From Streptomyces xylophagus (lineage in GTDB: Bacteria; Actinomycetota; Actinomycetes; Streptomycetales; Streptomycetaceae): a stretch of DNA of 64,000 nucleotides. The stretch spans positions 682,001 through 746,000 of the forward strand of contig NZ_JNWO01000001.1 of assembly GCF_000716435.1 (NCBI RefSeq), given 5' to 3'. The notes below the pieces were generated by a model that was not told where the DNA came from, ran no database searches, and was given only the letters and a program-made list of their open reading frames with translations. A program made the translations under genes and the position numbers. Of this stretch, positions 14,703 to 23,603 are shown piece by piece (the first letter of the stretch is position 1; every line of letters begins with the position of its first letter).

Positions 14703-17492
14703 TCAGAGCGGCGGGACCGTGTTCTGATCGTTGGGCAGGACACGCTTGAGCTCACTGCGCGAGCTGATGCCCAGCTTGATGAAGACTTTGCGCAGGTGAT
14801 ATTTGACCGTTTGCAGGCTGAGGAAGAGCCGGGTGCCGATTTCGGGGTTCGAGAGTCCGTCACGTGCGAGCCGCGCGATCACGGCCTCCTGCGCGGTGAG
14901 CTCGTCGCGGACCTCGACCGTGCGCCTACGGACGGTCTCGCCGGTGGCCAGCAGTTCGCGACGGGCCCTCTCGGCGAACGCCGCGGCTCCCATCGAAGCG
15001 AAGATGCCATGGGCGGCGCGCAGCTGCTCGCGAGCGTCGACCCGACGGCGCTCACGTCGCAGCCATTCACCGTAAAGGAGATGGCTGCGCGCCAGCTCCG
15101 GGCGCAGGCAGGTCCGGCCGAGACGCGTGATCGACTCGCGATAGAGACTGTCTGCGGCGTCGCCCTCGCTGAGCAGGGCACGGATGCGGGCCTCAATGCC
15201 CAGTGACCACTCGGTGGGCGTCGTCCTGGTGCGTTCGGCCAGCCACTCGAGTGCGGTCTTCACCAACCCGACGTCACCGGTCCTGGACGCCGCCTCGGCG
15301 AGTTCGGGTACGACATGGGATCCCAGCCCTGGTTGGTCACTCTCGAACGCTTGCCACGCGGCATCCCGGGCGGCGTCGTGGCGACCGAGACCGTTGCAGA
15401 GCACCGACCGTGCGGTATTCGCGAAGTCGACCATCCGGCCAAGACGGGCTGCCGTCGCCCGTTGCAGGACGGCGTCGATGAGTTCCGTTGCCCGTGACTC
15501 CTGGCCGCGCCACGCGGCGAGCATCATCCCGCCGTAGACAGCGGGCGGATTCCCGGTCATCTCGGCGATCAGCTGGTCTTCCTCGATCAGCATGGCCGCC
15601 GTAGTCACCTCGCCGGCGCGAAGGTGTGTTCTGGCCAGGAAATCGAGCGCGAACTGCAGGTGCACGACTGCGCCCGTCTCGCGAGCGAACCGGGTCAGGC
15701 GAGCAGCAAGGGCGTGGGAGGACTCGGCGTCCCACAACTCCATGGCCACGATGGCGCTGGAGCTCGCCCCGACGAGCCGCAACCAGCGGCCGATGCCGTC
15801 GTCGGCGAGGTCCAGCGCAGACAGCAGTTCCTGTGCTCGGGTCATCGCGGGGGCCGCCGCGGCATAGCCCTGCGTCACGCGAATCGCCAGCGCGTCGAGC
15901 AGGACGTCAACCGCGCGCGGAGGGTCGGGCGCGGGGGGCGCGGCCTGAGCTGCCTCGGCAGCCTCCTTCATTCCGCCCGGGCCCCCGAAGTCGCCGACCC
16001 ACAGAGCGGCCCCGAGCGCCTCGAGGTGGGTCTCGCGGGCCAGCTCGGCGCTGAACGGCTCGAAACGCCGAGCCGCGCCCACAAGCAGCCGGACCGCATC
16101 GCCACGCCGCTGTACCAGCGCGACCTGTCCGCGTAGGTGCTCGATCTCGGCCGCCTGCACGCGCTCGACCGGGCCGGCCTCGGCTGCCACAAGCAGTGTG
16201 AGTGCGGCATCGAGCGCTCCGACGTCGCTCTTGGCTCTGGCCGCGCTGAGCAGGCGCCGTACACGAAGACGTGGTTCGGGTGTCGCGATCGCCGCACGTT
16301 CGAGGAATGCGGCAACTGCCGCCAAGCCCCCTCTGGCCTGCGCACGGCCGGCCGAGCGTTCGAGTTCCCCGGCGACCTCCTCGTCCGGCCCCGGCGCGGC
16401 GTGGGCGCGGTGCCAGGCCCGTCGGTCGGGGTCGCTCTCCGCATCAGTGACCTCGGCCAGGGCCCGGTGCACGTCCTGTCTGTCCGTCAACGACGCCGAG
16501 CGGTAGGCCGCCGAGCGCACCAGGGGATGACGAAAACGCACAAGCGTGCCGAACTCGATGAGCCCGGCCTCGACCGCGGCCGTCGCAGCGTCGGTCCCGA
16601 TACCCAGCAGCGCGGCCGCTCGCCACACCAACGCGGGATCACCGACCGGATCGGCCGCCGCGAGCCGCAGCAGGCGTCGGCTCTCGGACGGCAGAACGTC
16701 CAGCCGCCGCCGGAAGCTCTCCTCGATACTCCCCGACAGCGGCACCGCACCCGGGAGCGCGAAACCACCCGCCAACTCGGCCGGCGTGACTCCCCGCGGC
16801 AATTCCAGCAGCGCCAACGGGTTGCCCCGAGTCTCGCTGACGATCTGCTCGCAGACCCGCGCGTCCAGGGGCCCTGTCAGTACCGAGCCGAGCAACGTGC
16901 GCGCATCCGCCTCCCGCAGACCTTCCACGACGAGCTCCGGCACACCCGCCAGTTCCTCGCTTGTCTCCCGAGCCGCGAACACCAGACCGACCGACTCCGC
17001 CTGCAGGCGGCGTGCGACGAACGCGAGAACTTGAGCCGATGCGCGATCGAGCCACTGTTCGTCGTCCACGAGGCACAGCAGCGGCTGCTCCTCGGCCGCA
17101 TCGGAGAGCAGGGTCAGCACTGCCAAGCCGACGAAAAGCCGATCCGGCGCCGGCCCTGTCCTGATGCCGAACGCCGTACTCAACGCGTCACGCTGCGGAA
17201 CCGGAAGACGGTCAAGTCGGTCGAGCATCGGCGTCAGCAGCAGATGCAACCCCGCGAAGGCGAGCTCCATCTCCGATTGGACACCGGCGGTACGCACCAC
17301 ACGCACACCCGACGCGTGTTCGACCAGGTAGTCCACCAGCGCCGTCTTGCCAACGCCCGGTTCACCGCGTACGACCAGCGCCCTGCTCCGACCGGCCCGG
17401 ACAGCCTCGATCAGGCTCGTGAGCGCCGCGCATTCATCGCGCCGGCCCACGAGCTGCACCACCGGCCCACCGCCGGGCAAGCACCTGGTCAT
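14703..17492 (-). CDS. LAL-type LuxR-family regulator (large ATP-binding)
   Basis: The protein of about 929 residues has an N-terminal AAA-type ATPase with Walker A GEPGVGKTAL (residues 43-52) and Walker B LLCLVDDEQWLD. A long helical, TPR-like middle follows, then a C-terminal LuxR helix-turn-helix (LTAQEAVIARLARDGLSNPEIGTRLFLSLQTVKYHLRKVF). This is the classical layout of large ATP-binding LuxR activators of secondary metabolism and catabolism. The start at ATG 17492 puts VGRRDE about 15 residues in, as usual. It is divergent from an alpha/beta hydrolase and SRPBCC-like pair, its likely target. Confidence 0.92.
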   Translation of the reverse strand: MTRCLPGGGPVVQLVGRRDECAALTSLIEAVRAGRSRALVVRGEPGVGKTALVDYLVEHASGVRVVRTAGVQSEMELAFAGLHLLLTPMLDRLDRLPVPQRDALSTAFGIRTGPAPDRLFVGLAVLTLLSDAAEEQPLLCLVDDEQWLDRASAQVLAFVARRLQAESVGLVFAARETSEELAGVPELVVEGLREADARTLLGSVLTGPLDARVCEQIVSETRGNPLALLELPRGVTPAELAGGFALPGAVPLSGSIEESFRRRLDVLPSESRRLLRLAAADPVGDPALVWRAAALLGIGTDAATAAVEAGLIEFGTLVRFRHPLVRSAAYRSASLTDRQDVHRALAEVTDAESDPDRRAWHRAHAAPGPDEEVAGELERSAGRAQARGGLAAVAAFLERAAIATPEPRLRVRRLLSAARAKSDVGALDAALTLLVAAEAGPVERVQAAEIEHLRGQVALVQRRGDAVRLLVGAARRFEPFSAELARETHLEALGAALWVGDFGGPGGMKEAAEAAQAAPPAPDPPRAVDVLLDALAIRVTQGYAAAAPAMTRAQELLSALDLADDGIGRWLRLVGASSSAIVAMELWDAESSHALAARLTRFARETGAVVHLQFALDFLARTHLRAGEVTTAAMLIEEDQLIAEMTGNPPAVYGGMMLAAWRGQESRATELIDAVLQRATAARLGRMVDFANTARSVLCNGLGRHDAARDAAWQAFESDQPGLGSHVVPELAEAASRTGDVGLVKTALEWLAERTRTTPTEWSLGIEARIRALLSEGDAADSLYRESITRLGRTCLRPELARSHLLYGEWLRRERRRVDAREQLRAAHGIFASMGAAAFAERARRELLATGETVRRRTVEVRDELTAQEAVIARLARDGLSNPEIGTRLFLSLQTVKYHLRKVFIKLGISSRSELKRVLPNDQNTVPPL

Positions 17493-17645
17493 ATCCACAA
17501 CAGCGACGGTACAACCGGCGCGCGGCGTGCCGGGTGGCTGGCCGGTGGGGGATGCGAGCACCCGTCAGCGGTCCGAAGACTGATCCACATCCGAACGGCG
17601 CGACGCGTGGCCGTCGCACAAACCCACTGCTGTCAGGAGCCGCAT

Positions 17646-18476
17646 GTGAACACCATCGCCCCCAGCTACCAATCCGTCGACGGCGTCGACGTCCGTGTCG
17701 CCAGGAGCGACGGGGGCCATGACCAGACGCTGATCCTCACCTGTCCGTGGCCCGAGAGCCTGTACGCCTTCGAGAGCACGTGGTCGCTGCTGTCCGAGCA
17801 CGCGAACCTCGTCGCGGTCGACCTGCCGGGCTTCGGCGGATCCCAGCGCCGTGACGAGCTCCTCACCCCCCGGACGATGGGTGCGTTCCTGGTACGTCTG
17901 ATGGACCAGTGGGGTATCGATGCCCCACACCTGTTCGGACCCGACGTCGGGACCGCGGCCGCGTTGTTCGTGGCTGCCAGGCACCCGGGACGGGTCCGCA
18001 GCGTCATCGTCGGCAGCGGCGCGGTCGCGTTCCCTCTGCAGATCGGCGGTGCGCTGAAGGATCTCGTCGAGGCCCCCGACCTGGCGCCGATCGCGACACT
18101 GGATCCGCAGGATCTCGTCAGCGGCTCCCTCGAACTGGTGGAGAAGTACGCATTGTCGCCCAAGGCGCGTGCGGACTATCTGACCTCCTACCTCGGCGAT
18201 CGGTTCACCGAATCCTGTCGCTACGTCCGCAGCTACGACTCCGAGCTGCCCGTACTCGCCGACCTGCTGCCCGAGGTCCGCACCCCCGTCCTCGTCCTGC
18301 AGGGCGACCACGACCCTTACGTGCCCCCGGCCAACGCCGAATACCTGCACGGGCGCCTGCCCCACAGCAGGCTGCACGAGTTCGAAGCGGGCCACTTCTT
18401 CTGGGAGGACAAAGGCGACGAGTTCGCCGCCCTTGTCTCGGCGTGGATCGCTGGTCAGTACCGCGACGTCGGCTGA
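17646..18476 (+). CDS. Alpha/beta hydrolase with Asp nucleophile
   Basis: The protein has 276 residues from GTG 17646, which is preceded by AGGAG. The fold motifs are present: the oxyanion-side strand VAVDLPGFGGS (56-66), the nucleophile elbow LFGPDVGTAA (97-106), the acid in GDHDPYV (about 223) and the base in AGHFFW (His250). The elbow residue is Asp100 rather than Ser, as in epoxide hydrolases and haloalkane dehalogenases, which work by a covalent ester with water. There is no N-terminal export signal. It is divergent from the LAL regulator and followed by a small conserved gene, probably in one operon. Confidence 0.85.
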   Translation: MNTIAPSYQSVDGVDVRVARSDGGHDQTLILTCPWPESLYAFESTWSLLSEHANLVAVDLPGFGGSQRRDELLTPRTMGAFLVRLMDQWGIDAPHLFGPDVGTAAALFVAARHPGRVRSVIVGSGAVAFPLQIGGALKDLVEAPDLAPIATLDPQDLVSGSLELVEKYALSPKARADYLTSYLGDRFTESCRYVRSYDSELPVLADLLPEVRTPVLVLQGDHDPYVPPANAEYLHGRLPHSRLHEFEAGHFFWEDKGDEFAALVSAWIAGQYRDVG

Positions 18477-18533
18477 CCCGGCCAGACCACCGCGTCGAGG
18501 AATCTCCTTAGCCCCCCATCGAAGGACCTGCTC

Positions 18534-19073
18534 ATGTCAGACCGCCACATCGCGGAGTCAAGCTTCAGCCACGTGATCAATGCGCCGATCGACCGAGTGG
18601 ACATCGCCGACTGGCTGTTCCACCTCTCCGACGCGGAATATCAGCGTTGCGCCCCACCGGACCACATCGCCGTCGGGGTGACCACGACCGACGACGGGCA
18701 GCCGATGTCGATCAACGTCGAGATGATCGGCGGCAACCTCATGGTCCAGCACTACGTGGGCGAGGTCACCGACCCCCATCACTGCCGCATGGTGTCCGTC
18801 TCCGACTTGTTCAGCCCTCTCCTCGGCCGCACCTCACTGCACGTGGTGTGGGACCTCAGCGTCCAGCCGCTCGACGAGCACAGCTGCGAATACGTCAACC
18901 ACGTCACGGCAACGGCCACCGACGAGTTCCTCGCCGCGATCAACGAACACGGCATCTCCCTCGAGCAAGCCGCGGCCGCGGACCAGGAGGCATCTTCGGC
19001 CCACAACAAGAAAGAGACGCCCCTGTACGCGAAGAGCATCGAACGGCGAGCACTCGCACGAAGCAACAACTGA
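18534..19073 (+). CDS. Conserved small protein, possibly SRPBCC-like
   Basis: This cytoplasmic protein has 179 residues. It begins SFSHVINAPIDRVDIADWLFHLSDAEYQ, which resembles the start of START/SRPBCC ligand-binding proteins, and continues with beta-type segments (MSINVEMIGGNLMVQHYVGEV, SLHVVWDLSVQPLDEHSCEYVNHVTATAT) before a charged tail. That alternation fits a ligand cavity, but I see no catalytic residues. It follows the hydrolase gene by 57 bp and is probably in the same LAL-controlled unit. No function assigned. Confidence 0.7.
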   Translation: MSDRHIAESSFSHVINAPIDRVDIADWLFHLSDAEYQRCAPPDHIAVGVTTTDDGQPMSINVEMIGGNLMVQHYVGEVTDPHHCRMVSVSDLFSPLLGRTSLHVVWDLSVQPLDEHSCEYVNHVTATATDEFLAAINEHGISLEQAAAADQEASSAHNKKETPLYAKSIERRALARSNN

Positions 19074-19185
19074 TGCCGAGCGCAGGCGGTGCTCAGAAGC
19101 GGCAGTCCTGTCGATCATGACATGAGGACGGTCCTGGTTGAACAGGGCGTCCGGTCGGGTGATCTTGGCCGAGTGGATGTATGAG

Positions 19186-19240
19186 ACAGGGCCCCTTGGT
19201 GACTCGGGTTGCGACGCAACGCGTTGTCAGGGGGCCCTGT
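19186..19240. repeat. Long imperfect cruciform, 10-bp perfect outer arms
   Basis: ACAGGGCCCC at 19186-19195 pairs with GGGGCCCTGT at 19231-19240, and the loop contains a second hairpin, GTTGCG-A-CGCAAC (19208-19220). It may be a bidirectional terminator after the gene at 18534 or the end of a lost insertion sequence. A similar GC-rich inverted pair lies near 52104-52180. Confidence 0.45.
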
Positions 19241-20306
19241 TGCTCCAGTCATGCGTGATGACCCTCGTCCCGTCCAACTCCTGCGTGCCGGTCTGCGATT
19301 GCATCGCTCACCGGTTCGGGAACGCGGCCGACCGGCCCGAGAAGGTGCGGTGGTATCCGTTGGACATGACGGACGGTGGTCGCACTGAAAGATGTCTGGC
19401 GGCGATTCGTACCCGACCCACGACGACTCCTGCTTCGAGAACGCCCACGGTCTCGACCCTGGCCTGACGCCCTGTCACGGTGCTCGCAGAACCCACTCCT
19501 TCAGGCACACCGGTGGTGGAGACGCTGCGGCCAGGCGAAAGAACTACCTGTCGTGCTCGCCCATACGCCCACACGGTGATCAGGTCCGCCGGGGAGCAGT
19601 CGAGGATCCCGCACCGCGCGGCGAGGGTGTCCATCGACAGGCGCTGCGGCGGCTGTTAACCAGCCTGAACACCTGCTCGCGGGAGAGGTGCACTCTGTAC
19701 TCGTGTGTGCAGATAGCGCGACCTCTTCATGCCGGATTCGCCCGCACCGGATTACGGACTGGCGCGCTAAGAATCTTCCGTCACGCGGATCAAGCACCTG
19801 CCTCCGCGGATCACGCGGTTCGCCGAAATCGTCGACAACGACCAAGGCGTCGGAGCATCGCGGAACCAGGACCCGCCCGCCTTCATGGACCGGCTCAGCG
19901 GTCACACCGCCGTGCAGAACCCCATCGCTCTGACCCTGGTCGCCGTCTCCGTGGCTGGTGCCGCGGGACTGACGTCCGGTTTCACAAGCAGGCAGTAACC
20001 GCCGACTCCTCCGTGATGCCCGGCGCACGGGCCGTACCGTGCCGCCCCGTTGAACTGGGCGGCACCGCCTCCTACAACGACATCCGGGAGCATTCCATCG
20101 GTCCCCCCGAGGCACCGATCCCGCGAGGGAGGGCCGGTGGGGTGCTGACCAGTGTCCGCGCGGTACGGCACGCGACCGGCCCAGCCGGCGTGACCCGCGT
20201 GCTCGAGCTCGACGACTGTGGCACCTTAACGCCTCATCAGAAGCGCCGATGGATATTCGACTATTCACCCGGTATGCATCGCATTCGGGTTGAGAAGCTG
20301 CACCCC
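19241..20306. other. Degraded accessory DNA, no intact gene
   Basis: About 1 kb without a convincing gene apart from the XRE remnant at 19567-19700. Frames on both strands are short or broken and have no consistent third-position bias. A plus-strand hydrophobic run near 19918-19998 (QNPIALTLVAVSVAGAAGL) has no start or neighbour that I can support. Confidence 0.45.
19567..19700 (-). pseudogene. Remnant of a small XRE-type regulator
   Basis: The minus strand reads VHLSREQVFRLV and then, after a one-base frame change, QPPQRLSMDTLAARCGILDCSPADLITV. Together these match the C-terminal half of short helix-turn-helix regulators that accompany recombinases and transposases in Streptomyces, in which PQRLSMDTLAALCDIL is typical. 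The frame break and the missing N-terminus show decay. Confidence 0.5.
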
Positions 20307-21320
20307 GTGCCTCTCCTTCAGACAAGACATATGGTCGCTCTTCTGTGCGCAGGCCTGGCTTTGCTGGCCGGGTGCTCGCATTCGCCCCATGCCCGGCCGG
20401 GCGCGCTGCCGTCCGGCTCCCCGTCCGGCGCGCGCACCAGCATCAGCACCAGCGGCGCCGACTGGTCGACGGTGACATTCAGCGCTTCCTCACCCGCCTC
20501 TGCCGACGGACTGCGCCAGACGGCCAGCCGGATGCAGGAACGCGCCAAAACCCTCGGCATGACGAGCGCCCAGGTCGAGGCACAGAGCGCATCCATCACC
20601 GTCACCGGCCCCTACCCCGTCGGGCAGTTGCAACAACTGGGATCACCCGGACAACTGCGCTTCCGGCCGGTACTGGCGCAGGAGAGCACTGTTCCTGGAG
20701 CACCCACGCCGAGTCCCAGCGCCAGTTCCCCACAGGGGCGTGCTGTCACCAGAGACCTCCGGGCCGCCGCTTCCAGCTCCGCGCAGGCAAGTCCTGCCGG
20801 CGGGTCCGATGCGGCACTGTCCGCCCTCCAGGCGCAGTACGTCGCGCTGGACTGCTCTGATGACCGCACGCGCATCGAGACCAACCAGGATCCAGGACCC
20901 GACACACCCGTCGTCGCTTGCGCCGCCAGCCGCACGCCGGGACAGCCGGCAGAGAAGTATCTCTTGGGGCCGGCCATCCTGAGCGGCAGCGAGGTCGTCT
21001 CGGCCAAGGCCACATACGACACCGCCAACGGTGCGGGCTGGACAGTACTGCTGGACTTCACCTCGGCCGGGGCCAAGAAGTTCGCCGACGCCACCGGACA
21101 ACTCGCCCAGAACCAAAGTCCGCAGAACGAGTTCGCCATCGTCGTCGATGGCGCTGTGGTGTCTGCACCTTCGGTCACCCAGGAACTGACGGATGGTACG
21201 GCGCAGATCTCCGGAAGCTTCAACGAGAAGGAGGCCCGGAACCTGGCTGCCAAGCTGAACTCCGGTGCACTCCCCGTCACTTTGAAGTTCGCCAGCTCCA
21301 CTCACATCACCAAGCCCTAG
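20307..21320 (+). CDS. Lipoprotein related to the SecD periplasmic (P1 head) domain
   Basis: From GTG 20307 the 337-residue product starts with a lipoprotein signal (LLCAGLALLAGC). A Ser/Pro-rich linker follows, and then a domain whose parts match SecD: ADGLRQTASRMQERAKTLGM, VTGPYPVGQLQQLGSPGQLRFRPVL and, near the end, FAIVVDGAVVSAPSVTQELTDGTAQISGSFNEKEARNLAAKLNSGALP. In SecDF this domain sits outside the membrane and helps release translocated proteins. Here the six membrane helices of SecD are absent, leaving a membrane-anchored head alone. An in-frame ATG at 20331 is the alternative start. The gene is isolated among mobile-element debris. Confidence 0.8.
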   Translation: MPLLQTRHMVALLCAGLALLAGCSHSPHARPGALPSGSPSGARTSISTSGADWSTVTFSASSPASADGLRQTASRMQERAKTLGMTSAQVEAQSASITVTGPYPVGQLQQLGSPGQLRFRPVLAQESTVPGAPTPSPSASSPQGRAVTRDLRAAASSSAQASPAGGSDAALSALQAQYVALDCSDDRTRIETNQDPGPDTPVVACAASRTPGQPAEKYLLGPAILSGSEVVSAKATYDTANGAGWTVLLDFTSAGAKKFADATGQLAQNQSPQNEFAIVVDGAVVSAPSVTQELTDGTAQISGSFNEKEARNLAAKLNSGALPVTLKFASSTHITKP

Positions 21321-21387
21321 GGCGCGTGTCGGAAGCGGTCCGAGGGGCTCAGGTTGGGCCCGCCTTGTGTCGTGTGATGCTGACGTC

Positions 21388-21888
21388 ATGACTGATCAAC
21401 GCGAGGTTTCCATTGTCCGCTGGCCAGGCCGGACTCCTTCCGTCGAGGACGGGCTGGCCGCGTTGCTGGCGGCCTACCATCTGCGGACGGAGGCCGAGAA
21501 GGGTGAGGCCGTTGCTGATGTGGACGGGCTGCCAGACCGCTACCGGGCGGAGGTCTCGGACCCGCGGATCGCGTTCGTCGACGATGTCGTGCTGGTGGCT
21601 CTGAGCGGGCGCGCCGCGGTGGGCTGTCTGGTGGTGACCGCCCCCGCCGACGGGCGGTCGGAGATCAAGAGGCTCTGGACGGACCCGGTATTCCGGGGTC
21701 GGGGCATTGCGTCGGGCCTGCTCGGTGCTGCGCTCGCGCATGCTGCGGAAAGCGGCGTGGGCACTGTGCGGATGTCGGTGTGGAACTGGCGGGCTGGGGC
21801 CATCGCTCTGTACGAACGGTTCGGCTTCACCGTCACCGAGTCATGGGACGATCGGGATCAACTGGTGTGCATGGAGTGTCCCGTGTGA
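21388..21888 (+). CDS. GNAT-family N-acetyltransferase
   Basis: The 166-residue protein has the acetyl-CoA signature LWTDPVFRGRGIASGLLGAALAHA (residues about 93-116) and a C-terminal W-N-x-R-A-G-A-I-A-L-Y-E-R-F-G-F motif of single-domain GCN5-related acetyltransferases. I chose ATG 21388 as the first Met close to the domain. It follows the SecD-head lipoprotein by 67 bp on the same strand and abuts the 3' end of a broken IS5 element. The substrate is unknown; small-molecule or protein amines are both possible. Confidence 0.85.
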   Translation: MTDQREVSIVRWPGRTPSVEDGLAALLAAYHLRTEAEKGEAVADVDGLPDRYRAEVSDPRIAFVDDVVLVALSGRAAVGCLVVTAPADGRSEIKRLWTDPVFRGRGIASGLLGAALAHAAESGVGTVRMSVWNWRAGAIALYERFGFTVTESWDDRDQLVCMECPV

Positions 21889-21892
21889 GTGG

Positions 21893-22768
21893 TCACAGCC
21901 ACTCGTTGATAGCTGCTACGAAGGCGGTCGCCTCATGACCGACCGCCGGCTTGCCGTACCTCGTGGCCACCACTCGGTGCCTTTTGCGGTGTTTGATGCC
22001 GCACTTGACCGCATGCCGAGCCTTGTAGTCCTGTGGGTCGAACTTCGGCGGCCGGCCGCCGCGCGAGCCGCGCTTCTTGGGTTGCGGGCCTGATCGGCCT
22101 TGTCCGGAATGGTGCAGCGGATCCCGCGTTGCCGCAGATGAGCGCGGTTCCTTCGGGAGGCGTATGCCTTGTCGGCCCGTACACGATCGGGTCGGGTGCG
22201 CGGCCTGCCCGGCCCAAGACGCGGGACACGGACCTTGCCCAGGACAGGCTCGAACTGCGGGGAATCGCCCCGCTGTCCGGCCGTGATCACGTTGCACATG
22301 GTCTTCTGACCCTGTTCGACGGCCAGGTGCAACTTCGTGGTCGGGCCGCCGCGCGAGCGCCCGATTCCGTGGTCATCCGGCTTGACGGTGACGCCGCCGG
22401 GCGGCTCCTTCTGCAGCTCCCCCTTTTTTCCTCGCTCCGGCGGCGTGCTGGTGGGCCCGGACGACGTTGGAGTCGATGTTGATGTCCCAGGCGATCAGCT
22501 CTTTCGCGTCGGCCGGGGCCTGGAGTTCGGTGAAGATCCGATGCCAGGTACCGTCCCGCTGCCAGCGGCGGAACAGGTCGTACGCCCGGCCCCACGATCC
22601 GTATTCGGCTGTCAGGTCCCGCCAGGGGACGCCGGTGCGAACCCGGAACCGTATGCCGTCGATCAGCTGCCGCCTGGCCCAGGTCGTCGGCCGTCCGGGC
22701 TTCTTGCCCTTCGGTAACAGTGGTTCCAGCACCGCCCATTGCGCGTCCGTCAGATCTCCACGTGCCAC
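21893..22768 (-). pseudogene. IS5-family (two-frame) transposase, degenerate
   Basis: The first part from ATG 22768 reads DLTDAQWAVLEPLLPKG and WDINIDSNVVRAHQHAAG. It leaves frame at an A6G5 run (about 22425-22435), continues as HLAVEQGQKTMCNVITAGQRGDSPQF and DKAYASRRNRAHLRQRGI, and shifts again near 22085 to end with RGGRPPKFDPQDYKARHAVKCGIKHRKRHRVVATRYGKP. IS5 relatives often use two frames, but the second shift is not normal. Where the family has catalytic Glu in HAVECGIN, this copy has Lys. Both features indicate a dead element. Confidence 0.8.
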
Positions 22769-22953
22769 GAACCAAGATCACCCCATGTTCAAGATCCACT
22801 TTCGGCACACGCCCTGGAGGACTCTCATGGTCGTTGGGTACGCCCAACCGCTCGCCGATGTCACGAAATTGAGGCGCCGGTCCGTCTTGCAGAAGAAGCG
22901 CATGTCGCAACGGGCTGCCCAGTAGTACCCATGGCTACAGAAGTGGAGATGAC

Positions 22954-23310
22954 TTGTTCGCCGCCTACCTCACGGTGATCATCCTCGGCGCGGTCTTCAA
23001 CGGTGCCGCCGCCGTCACCTACCTGATCGGCCACGAATACCCCAAGACTCAGGCGGACATGAAAGGCCTGCCCCGGAAGTGGGTGCCAGTACTGGGCCTG
23101 CTGCTCGCGGCAGGTACCGCAGGGCTGCTGGCCGGGCTCGCCGTGCCCGTACTCGGAACCCTCGCCTCCTCCGGCCTCGTGCTGTATTTCATCGGCGCCA
23201 TCATTGCCCACCTGCGAGTCGGCTCCCGCAACATCGTGGGCGGGATCGTGTTCCTTGCCACCGCGATAGCCTCCTTGGTCCTGGGCCTGGAATACCACGG
23301 CCCCTGGTAA
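22954..23310 (+). CDS. DoxX-like small integral membrane protein
   Basis: This 118-residue protein has four hydrophobic segments (YLTVIILGAVFNGAAAVTYLIG; VPVLGLLLAAGTAGLLAGL; ASSGLVLYFIGAIIAHL; VGGIVFLATAIASLVLG), the pattern of DoxX/DoxX-like proteins. The start is TTG 22954, with GGAG ending five bases before it. DoxX-like proteins are often linked to redox balance, but members this small are poorly understood. It stands alone between two transposase remnants. Confidence 0.8.
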   Translation: MFAAYLTVIILGAVFNGAAAVTYLIGHEYPKTQADMKGLPRKWVPVLGLLLAAGTAGLLAGLAVPVLGTLASSGLVLYFIGAIIAHLRVGSRNIVGGIVFLATAIASLVLGLEYHGPW

Positions 23311-23476
23311 CCCGCGAGGCCAGACATTCCGCTGCCGCCGCGAGCTGTCACAGTCGTCCCGGCTTGCTGGATCATGACCCTGACGCTGCCCGCATCGTGA
23401 GATCGCGTTGTCCTGAGGCCAGGGTCCACACACATCGCGGTGACCTGCCCCACGGTTTGGGTTCCAGCTGCGGTGG

Positions 23477-23602
23477 CTAACTGGCGGCGGGGATGGTGTC
23501 TTGTTCGCAGAGTAGTTCGTACTCGATCGGGGTGCGGTAGCCCAGCGCTGAGTGGCGCCGCTGTCAGTTGTGGAAGACCTCGATGACCCCGTTGCCCAAT
23601 TG
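23477..23602 (-). pseudogene. IS3-family transposase C-terminal tail, copy A
   Basis: The minus strand reads QLGNGVIEVFHN, an in-frame TGA, then QRRHSALGYRTPIEYELLCEQDT, the typical end of an IS3 OrfB integrase. It begins directly next to the IS1182 stop codon, and an inverted near copy lies on the other side of IS1182 (25372-25498). Confidence 0.75.
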
Positions 23603-23603
23603 C

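Noticed and set aside
22425..22435. Programmed frameshifting at the A6G5 run of the IS5 element
   Set aside because: The required shift is +1 or -2, not the usual -1, and a second unrelated frameshift and a catalytic-residue change follow, so plain decay is simpler.
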